Source of the DNA: Azospirillum lipoferum
GTDB lineage: Bacteria > Pseudomonadota > Alphaproteobacteria > Azospirillales > Azospirillaceae
Direction: 5' to 3'
Assembly: GCF_024170005.1 (NCBI RefSeq)
Contig: NZ_JALJXJ010000006.1
Span: forward strand, 62,001-126,000
Length of the DNA: 64,000 bases
In this document: piece after piece, positions 56,504-64,000 of the stretch
Position numbering within the stretch: position 1 is the stretch's first letter
Layout of the letters: each line of letters starts with the position of its first letter
Notes under the pieces: model-generated
Databases searched by the model: none
Seen by the model: only the letters and a program-made list of their open reading frames with translations
What the model was told of the DNA's origin: nothing
Program-made: the position numbers and the translations under genes

Positions 56504-57636
56504 ATGAGTGACGGTTTCAAATCGGGTCATCTGACCCAGCAGGACGTGGCCCGGCTTCTGGCCGACCCGTCGCCGAACAGCCGGACCGATCTGGCCGCCA
56601 AGCTGGCTCAGCAGTTCGACAGCCCCGAGCTGTCGCAGTCGGAGCGCAAGCTGGCGGAGGACATCATTCGCGTCATGGTCAATGACACGGTCCTGCGTGT
56701 CCGCCAGACCCTGGCGGAGAATCTGAAATCCAGCCCCTCCCTGCCGCGGGACGTCGCCATAACCCTGGCCCGCGATGTGGAGGCGGTGGCGATCCCGGTG
56801 CTGAGCGTCTCCACCGTGCTGACCCCGGCCGATCTGGTCGAGATCGTCCGGTCGGGTGCCGATGCCAAGAGCACTGCCATCGCCCAGCGGCCGAACGTGC
56901 CGGCCGTGGTCGCCGACGCGCTGATCGAAAGCGGATCCGAACGCGCGGTCGCGGCGCTGGTCGCCAACGAGGGGGCGGAACTCGGCGAGCAGAGCCTGGG
57001 CCGCGTCATCGACCGCTTCGGTGGTAGCGAGGCGGTGCAGGATCCGCTGGTCCATCGCTCCAAGCTGCCGATCACCATCGCCGAACGGCTGGTCGCCGTG
57101 GTGTCGGAACGGCTGCGCCAGCATCTGGTGTCGCACCATGAACTGCCGTCGAAGGTCGCGTCGGAGCTGATTCTGCAAAGCCGAGAACGGGCGACCGTCG
57201 CCCTGTTCACCGGCGAAAGCGACGAAGGGGCGCTGGACCGGCTGGTGAGCCAGCTTGCCCGCACCGGCCGCCTGACGCCGTCGCTGCTGGTCCGCTCGCT
57301 GTGCACCGGTGACATCGCCTTTTTCGAGACGGCGATGTCGCGCATGGCGAACGTGCCCCTGACCAACGCCCGGCTGCTGATCCACGATGCCGGGCGGTTG
57401 GGGCTGAAATCGCTGTATGACAAGGCGAAGCTGCCGCCGGCCCTGCTGCCGGCCTGCCGCATCGCCATCGACGTGTTGAAGGAGACCCCCTATGATGGTG
57501 AGCCGGGCGACCGCGAGCGCCATCGCCGCCGCGTCATCGAGCGAATCCTGACCCAGTACGAGGATCTGGCACCGGAGGATCTGGAGTTCCTGCTGGCGAA
57601 GCTGGGCGACATCATGCAGCCGGAAAACGCCGCGGC

Positions 57637-57640
<4 letters not shown>
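56504..57640 (+). CDS. DUF2336 domain protein
   Basis: A 378-residue all-helical, HEAT-like protein of the DUF2336 family, found mostly in alphaproteobacteria and often next to signalling genes. Visible repeats include RVRQTLAENLKSSPSLPRDVA and AIAQRPNVPAVVADALIESG. ATG 56504 was chosen; an in-frame ATG at 56468 would add 12 residues. Its stop overlaps the GTG of the histidine kinase gene, so the two are coupled and may act in one pathway. Confidence 0.85.
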
Positions 57641-58986
<1,346 letters not shown>

Positions 58987-59019
58987 TGCGGGAAATGATC
59001 CGGACATGACATACCGGTG

Positions 59020-60207
59020 ATGCAGGAACCAGCCGTGCAGGACGGCGACCGGCGCAATGCGCCGTTGTCGGTCGCGATGGTGTTCGGGATTTCCGGAATC
59101 GATCCGCTGGAATGGGACGCCTGTGCCGCCGGCAAGGGGCCGTTCCTGAGCCATGCCTATCTGAAGGCGGCGGAGGAAAGCGGCTTGGCCGGCCCGGACA
59201 ATGGCTGGCGTCCCGCCCACATGATCCTGCGGGAAGCCTCGGGCCGGCTGGTCGGCGCGGCTCCCCTCTATCTGCGCGACCGGTCGACCGACGAGTTCTG
59301 GCCGGATCAGGCCTGGGTCGACGGCTTCCAGGCCTCGGGCGGGCGTTATTTCCCGAAGCTGGTCATGGAGGTCCCCTACACGCCGGTGACCGGGCCGCGC
59401 ATCCTGCTGCGCCAGGGAGCGCCGTCCGGTGCTGCCGATGCGCTGATCGGCGCATTGCGGTCTTTGGCCCGCCAGCACGGATTGTCGTCCATCCATGTCG
59501 CCTTTCCCGACGAGGAGGACCGTGTCCGGTTCGAAGCCGCGGGATGGCTGACCCGCCACAGCATCGATTACGAGTGGCGGAACCAGGGCTATCGCGACTT
59601 CGCCGACTTCACCGCCGCCCTGAGGTGCCATCGGCGCGGCACGCTGCTGTGGGAGCGGCGCAAGGTCAGGGAAAGCGGGGTGCGGATCCGCGACCTGCCG
59701 GGCAGCCGGGTGGGAGAGGCCGACGTCATGGCTTTCCTGGATTTGCTGGCCGATCTCCATGCCCGCAAGGGGAGGCGACAGGCGCTGACCATGGATTTCA
59801 TCCTGCGGCTCTGTGCCGCCTTCGGCGATAGCCTCACGCTGACCTTTGCCGAGGTGGGCAGTGTCGTCATCGGTGCCCTGCTGACCATGGAAGGGGACGG
59901 TTGCCTCCATGTCCGCAGCTGGGGGGCGAGGGAGGATGCGCGGCTGGTCCATTTCGAGATCTGCTATCACCGCACCGTGGAGCGGGCGATCGCCCGGGGG
60001 CTGGACCGGGTAGATGGCGGACGCGGCGGTCCGCACAAGCTGGCCCGCGGTTTCCTGCCGAAGCTCTGCCATGCCTGCCACTGGTTCTTGCACACCAACA
60101 TGCGCCGCGCGGTGGCGGAAGGGCTGGAACTGTACAACGCAAGGACTCTCGCAGCCTTTACGCGGGAGCAGGCCCGCTCCCCGTTCCGCCAGCAGGCCGG
60201 CCGATAG
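59020..60207 (+). CDS. FemAB/GNAT-like protein (DUF482 type)
   Basis: A 395-residue protein resembling the family annotated as peptidogalycan biosynthesis/FemAB-related N-acyltransferases: DPLEWDACAAGKGPFLSHAYL, ASGGRYFPKLVMEVPYTP, GPRIL, then AGWLTRHSIDYEWRNQGY and HLARGFLPKL-like PHKLARGFLPKLCHACHW. It is cytosolic. A role in aminoacyl or acyl transfer is assumed from the fold, with the acceptor unknown. ATG 59020 was chosen over the adjacent GTG. Confidence 0.8.
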   Translation: MQEPAVQDGDRRNAPLSVAMVFGISGIDPLEWDACAAGKGPFLSHAYLKAAEESGLAGPDNGWRPAHMILREASGRLVGAAPLYLRDRSTDEFWPDQAWVDGFQASGGRYFPKLVMEVPYTPVTGPRILLRQGAPSGAADALIGALRSLARQHGLSSIHVAFPDEEDRVRFEAAGWLTRHSIDYEWRNQGYRDFADFTAALRCHRRGTLLWERRKVRESGVRIRDLPGSRVGEADVMAFLDLLADLHARKGRRQALTMDFILRLCAAFGDSLTLTFAEVGSVVIGALLTMEGDGCLHVRSWGAREDARLVHFEICYHRTVERAIARGLDRVDGGRGGPHKLARGFLPKLCHACHWFLHTNMRRAVAEGLELYNARTLAAFTREQARSPFRQQAGR

Positions 60208-60273
60208 CCGCTTGCGCGGCGCGGTGCGGCGCGCCACTTTGCCTCTTCGAATAGACGACAGGTGGGGTGGGAG

Positions 60274-61983
60274 ATGACGGTCAGCCGCGACGATCTGAAG
60301 ACGCGCATCGGGCAGGCGCTGGGCGAGGAGAGGGCCGATCTGGTCATCAAGAACACGCGCTTCCTCAATGTTGTCACCGGCGAGATCGCGGAGGGCGACA
60401 TCGCCGTCTGCGGCGAGGTCATCGTCGGCACCTACGAGTCCTATGATGGGGTGGAGGAGATCGACGGGCGCGGGCTGACGGTGGTTCCCGGCTTCATCGA
60501 TACCCATGTCCATTGCGAATCCACCTGCGTCACCCCGCAGGAGTTCGACCGCTGCGTCCTGCCGCGCGGCACCACCACGGCCATCTGCGACCCGCACGAG
60601 ATCTGCAACGTGCTGGGCGAGCGGGGCCTTCGCTATTTCCTCGACAGTGCCGGGGGCACGGCGCTCGACCTGTTCGTGCAGCTGTCCTCCTGCGTGCCGG
60701 CGACCGAGCTGGAGACCTCCGGTGCCCGGCTGGAGGCGCCGGACCTGATCCGCCACATGGACCATCCGCGCGTGCTCGGGCTGGCGGAGTTCATGAACTT
60801 CCCCGGCGTCTTCCACAAGGTGGACGGAGTGCTGGACAAGCTGGCCGCCTTCGACGGGCGCCATATCGACGGCCATGCTCCGCTGGTGACGGGCAAGGAG
60901 CTGAACGCCTATCTGTCCTGCGGCATCCGCAACTGCCACGAGACGACCAGTGCGGATGAGGCGATGGAGAAGCTGCGCAAGGGCATGCAGGTGCTGATCC
61001 GCGACGGGTCGGTGTCGAAGGACGTCCATGCCCTGGCCGAGGTCATCAGGCCGGAGACCTCGCCTTTCCTCGGCTTCTGCACCGACGACCGCAACCCGCT
61101 GGACATCGCGGAGGAGGGGCATATGGATCACCTGATCCGCAGCGCCATCCGACTGGGTGCGCCGGTTGCCCATGTCTATCGTGCCGCCACATGGTCGGCC
61201 GCCCGCGGTTTCCGCCTGTATGACCGCGGACTGGTGGCGCCGGGGCACCGCGCCGACCTCGTCCTGCTCGACGATCTGGAGGACTGTGCGGTCAACCGGG
61301 TCATCCGCAACGGCAAGGTCGTCGGCCCGCACAGTTTCGACGGCCGGCCGGCGGTGACGCCGGTGGGGCTCGATTCGGTGAAGCTGGATCCGGTGGCGGA
61401 GGAGGATTTCGCCGTGCCGGCCGGCGGATCGGTCCAGTCGGTGATCGGGCTGGAACCGGGCAAAATCCTGACCGAACACCGACGGATCGAGGTGCCGGTG
61501 GTGGGCGGCCGGATGGTCGCCGATCCGTCGCGCGACCTGCTGAAGATCTGCGTCTTCGCCCGCCATGGCAGCAACAGGAACATCGGCCGCGGCTTCGTCC
61601 AGGGCTTCAGCCTGACGGAGGGGGCGCTGGCCTCGTCGGTCGGCCATGACAGCCACAACATCTGCGTGGTGGGGGCCAGCGACGCCGACATGCGCGTCGC
61701 GGTGAACCGTCTCATCGAGTTGCAGGGCGGCTTCGTCGCCGTGCGCAACGGACAGGTGGTCGGCGAACTGGCACTGCCGCTGGCCGGCCTGATGAGCCTG
61801 GAGCCGTTCGAGACGGTGGAGGTGAAGCTGCGCTCCCTGCGCGCCGCGGTCCGCGCCATGGGCTGCCCGCTGGCCGAGCCGTTCCTGCAACTGGCCTTCC
61901 TGCCCCTGCCGGTCATTCCCCACCTGAAGATCACCGACCGTGGCATGGTCGATGTCGACCGCTTCGAACTGATTGCCGCCTGA
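60274..61983 (+). CDS. ade: Adenine deaminase
   Basis: A 569-residue amidohydrolase. The metal site motif is PGFIDTHVHCESTCVTP. It carries TTTAICDPHEICNVLG and the C-terminal domain with GHDSHNICVVGAS, the layout of bacterial Ade. It converts adenine to hypoxanthine and ammonia. Shine-Dalgarno ggtggg precedes ATG 60274. A short IR (ctgcc/ggcag) follows its stop. Confidence 0.93.
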   Translation: MTVSRDDLKTRIGQALGEERADLVIKNTRFLNVVTGEIAEGDIAVCGEVIVGTYESYDGVEEIDGRGLTVVPGFIDTHVHCESTCVTPQEFDRCVLPRGTTTAICDPHEICNVLGERGLRYFLDSAGGTALDLFVQLSSCVPATELETSGARLEAPDLIRHMDHPRVLGLAEFMNFPGVFHKVDGVLDKLAAFDGRHIDGHAPLVTGKELNAYLSCGIRNCHETTSADEAMEKLRKGMQVLIRDGSVSKDVHALAEVIRPETSPFLGFCTDDRNPLDIAEEGHMDHLIRSAIRLGAPVAHVYRAATWSAARGFRLYDRGLVAPGHRADLVLLDDLEDCAVNRVIRNGKVVGPHSFDGRPAVTPVGLDSVKLDPVAEEDFAVPAGGSVQSVIGLEPGKILTEHRRIEVPVVGGRMVADPSRDLLKICVFARHGSNRNIGRGFVQGFSLTEGALASSVGHDSHNICVVGASDADMRVAVNRLIELQGGFVAVRNGQVVGELALPLAGLMSLEPFETVEVKLRSLRAAVRAMGCPLAEPFLQLAFLPLPVIPHLKITDRGMVDVDRFELIAA

Positions 61984-62084
61984 TCGGGCGGACTGCCTGT
62001 AAAAACGGCAGAGGGCTGGAGATTGGGCGGGCCATAACGCGGCCTGTCCAGCGCATAAGCGTGGAAATGACGCAGTTGGACCAC

Positions 62085-62100
62085 TGGCACGAGCTTTGCC
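62085..62100 (+). promoter_or_regulatory. Sigma-54 (RpoN) promoter
   Basis: TGGCACG-agct-TTGC at 62085-62099 matches the -24/-12 consensus exactly. GG (62086-62087) and GC (62098-62099) are ten bases apart as required. The transcript would start near 62111, 38 bases before the ATG at 62149. I see no clear NifA (TGT-N10-ACA) or NtrC site in the 100 bases upstream. Confidence 0.8.
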
Positions 62101-62148
62101 ACGACGACACATTATCCGTTGTCCGTCATCGAGCGAGCCCGACCCGCC

Positions 62149-63810
62149 ATGACCCATCTGGCCCCGATGATCCACCAGTCGCACAGCCTGCTGCCGGTCC
62201 GGCCGCCGGAAACCGTGTCGATGCGGACACGGGACGGCGTGCGGCTGGATGCCGACCTCTACCGGCCTGACGCCGCCGGGACATGGCCGGTCCTGCTGCT
62301 GCGCGTTCCCTGCGGCCGGCGCACCGCCCTGACCAGCCATTACGCCCATCCGCGCTGGTATGCGGCGCGCGGCTATGTCGTGGTGGTGCAGGATGTGCGC
62401 GGCTGCGGCACCTCCGACGGCCGGTTCCGCCCCTTCGAGGCGGAGCGGGAGGACGGAGCCGACGCCGTGGCCTGGGCGGCCTCCCTGCCGGGATCGTCGG
62501 GGGCGGTGGCGATGTATGGCTGCGGCTATGCCGGCATGGCGCAGTGGCTGGCTCTGGCCGAGGCGCCGGCGGCCCTGCGCGCGGTGGCGCCGGCCTTCGC
62601 CGGCTGGGACGTCTTCTCCGACTGGGCTTATGAGGGCGGGGCTTTCCGGCTGGCCGACGCCATGGGCTGGGCCTTGCGCACCGCGGCCGATACGGCGCGG
62701 CGGGTCGAGGACGGAACCGGTCACCGGGTGCTGTCGGACGCGGCGCGCAGCCTGCCGATCGACGACGAGATTCCATCGCGGCCGCAGGCCCTGCGCGATT
62801 ATGCCCGCTACACCCATTACGACGACTGGCTGACCAACCCGGTGCCCGGTCCGGCCTGGGCTGTGCTGTCGCCCAAGGCGATGCAGGATGCCATGCCGGC
62901 CGACGTGGCGGTCCTGCAGATCGGCGGCTGGTATGACCCGCGGTTGGCCGGCATGCTGGATGCCCATGACCACGTCAAGGCACGGGGACGGGCGCCGGTG
63001 CGGCTGGTGGTCGGTCCCTGGGGGGCCGATGGTCCGGCGGCAGCCCCGGGGCAGGCGCCGACGCTCGACACGCTGCAACTGGCGTGGTTCGACCGCGTGC
63101 TGAAGGGGGACGGGGGCGACCGTGGCGGCCCGGTTCGCCTGCATGACGTGGAGACCGGACGCTGGCACGACCTTCCCGACCTTCCCGCGGCCGAGGCGGT
63201 CCTGCATCTGTCCAGCGACGGCCTCGCCAACCGGCAGGGCGGGCGGCTGGAACTGGAGATGCCGGAAATGGAGGCACTCGACGTGGTCGTCCACGATCCG
63301 CGCACGCCGGTGCCGACGGTCGGTGGCCATGCGGTGCCGGATGCCGCCGGGCGAATCGACCGCGCCGCCGTCGACCGTCGGCCGGACGTCGCCACCTACA
63401 CCAGCCTGCCGCTGGACGAGCCGCTGATGCTGGCCGGGCGGGTGGCGCTGGAGGTGTGGGTGGAGGCCGATGCCCCGTCCTTCGACGTCAGCGCCGTGCT
63501 GTCGGTGCTGCGGCCCGACGGGCAGGTACTGCCGCTGACCCAGGGCCATGCGCGGGTGGAGCCGGGCGACCCGACCCGGCCGCTGACTGTCGCGATGCGG
63601 GCCACCTGCGCCACGCTGGCACCGGGATCGGCGCTGCGCCTCAGCCTCGCCGGGTCCTGCTTCCCGGCCTATCCGGTCAATCCCGGCACCGGGGCGGAAC
63701 CGGGGGAGACCCGCCGGGTCGATGCGCTGCCGATCACGCTGCTGATCCACAGTGGTCCCGACCGGCCGTCACGCCTGCGCCTGCCTGCCGGAGCGTCTGC
63801 TTTGACTTGA
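62149..63810 (+). CDS. CocE/NonD-type (S15) alpha/beta hydrolase homologue lacking catalytic Ser and His
   Basis: A 553-residue protein with the CocE/X-Pro dipeptidyl-peptidase layout: alpha/beta hydrolase domain (about 20-300, TRDGVRLDADLYRP) and C-terminal jelly roll (about 330-550). The nucleophile elbow, usually GxSYxG, reads GCGYAG (124-129), so Ser is Gly126. The acid is kept (Asp263, GGWYDP). The usual GPWSHG His site reads GPWGADG (289-295), so the His is lost. This looks like a non-catalytic or mechanistically altered member. ATG 62149 was chosen. The gene has its own sigma-54 promoter. Confidence 0.82.
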   Translation: MTHLAPMIHQSHSLLPVRPPETVSMRTRDGVRLDADLYRPDAAGTWPVLLLRVPCGRRTALTSHYAHPRWYAARGYVVVVQDVRGCGTSDGRFRPFEAEREDGADAVAWAASLPGSSGAVAMYGCGYAGMAQWLALAEAPAALRAVAPAFAGWDVFSDWAYEGGAFRLADAMGWALRTAADTARRVEDGTGHRVLSDAARSLPIDDEIPSRPQALRDYARYTHYDDWLTNPVPGPAWAVLSPKAMQDAMPADVAVLQIGGWYDPRLAGMLDAHDHVKARGRAPVRLVVGPWGADGPAAAPGQAPTLDTLQLAWFDRVLKGDGGDRGGPVRLHDVETGRWHDLPDLPAAEAVLHLSSDGLANRQGGRLELEMPEMEALDVVVHDPRTPVPTVGGHAVPDAAGRIDRAAVDRRPDVATYTSLPLDEPLMLAGRVALEVWVEADAPSFDVSAVLSVLRPDGQVLPLTQGHARVEPGDPTRPLTVAMRATCATLAPGSALRLSLAGSCFPAYPVNPGTGAEPGETRRVDALPITLLIHSGPDRPSRLRLPAGASALT

Positions 63811-63852
63811 GGAGCGTTTTCGAAACCCGCTGGCGCTGCGTCTTTGTCCCGT

Positions 63853-64000
63853 TCACTGCCTGCGGCAGATCACCTCGGTCGGGAGGATGCGCTGCTCCTC
63901 CAGGTTCCTGACCTGATTGCGCGCCATCTCGCGAAACTCCGGGCCCATGAGGAGATGAAAGCCGAGCGGTGGCGGACCATCGCGCTCGATCCGCTCGCGC
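63853..64000 (-). CDS. C-terminal end of a minus-strand gene (cut by window edge)
   Basis: On the minus strand an open frame enters at 64000 and ends at TGA 63855-63853. It gives the last 48 residues of a protein (ERDGPPPLGFHLLMGPEF, then REMARNQVRNLEEQRILP). The codon usage and the phrase LGFHLLMGPEF resemble C-termini of SAM-dependent methyltransferases, but the evidence is thin. It converges with the gene ending at 63810. Confidence 0.55.
   Translation of the reverse strand, partial: RERIERDGPPPLGFHLLMGPEFREMARNQVRNLEEQRILPTEVICRRQ

Overview
The window is high-GC DNA (roughly two thirds G+C by eye) from an alphaproteobacterium. The gene set (etfB-etfA-hbd, dnaB-alr, membrane glucose dehydrogenase, cytochrome c', two Mla-type lipid transporters, DUF2336, a FemAB-like DUF482-type protein) fits Rhodospirillales, most likely Azospirillum or a close relative, and a chromosome rather than a plasmid. 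This taxonomic call is inference from gene content.

Layout. 1-492 is the cut-off start of a membrane sensor gene, followed by about 600 bases of non-coding DNA with hairpins and a tandem repeat. 1114-8906 is one tightly overlapped operon: carrier protein, acyl-CoA dehydrogenase-like protein, amino acid:[carrier protein] ligase (a class II aminoacyl-tRNA synthetase homologue), DUF1839 protein, family 2 glycoside hydrolase and a double alpha/beta hydrolase. The ligase chemistry is known from Bradyrhizobium, but I know of no assigned pathway or product. This is the best candidate for an undescribed system. 9004-13594 holds a DUF2867 protein, two M20 hydrolases (one allantoate/N-carbamoyl type) and several small genes. 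13777-22904 carries PQQ glucose dehydrogenase, GST, the hbd-etfA-etfB operon, a corrinoid adenosyltransferase and a Tat-exported GH1 beta-glucosidase. 22975-31129 is core chromosome: envelope proteins, nth, mlaF-mlaE, alr, dnaB with upstream DnaA-box-like sites, and a LOG-family enzyme. 31274-43055 has two c-type cytochromes, a LysM protein, CorA, a MarR/reductase pair with a striking palindrome, a PRPP-synthase-like gene, and a CHASE-PAS-GGDEF-EAL protein coupled to a small unknown partner.

43148-46048 is accessory DNA: a PIN/AbrB toxin-antitoxin pair, then an AT-rich three-gene island ending in a Fic-domain protein with an altered active-site motif, preceded by a near-consensus sigma-70 promoter. 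46457-51659 returns to ordinary high-GC genes (HTH protein, M20 peptidase, hydratase, EamA transporter, DoxX, apt). 51779-55454 is a complete MCE lipid-transport operon. 56504-60207 holds DUF2336, a histidine kinase and a FemAB-like protein. 60274-61983 is adenine deaminase. 62149-63810 is a CocE-type hydrolase that has lost its catalytic Ser and His and sits behind a textbook sigma-54 promoter. The window ends inside an unidentified minus-strand gene.

I saw no rRNA, tRNA, CRISPR array or intact insertion sequence.
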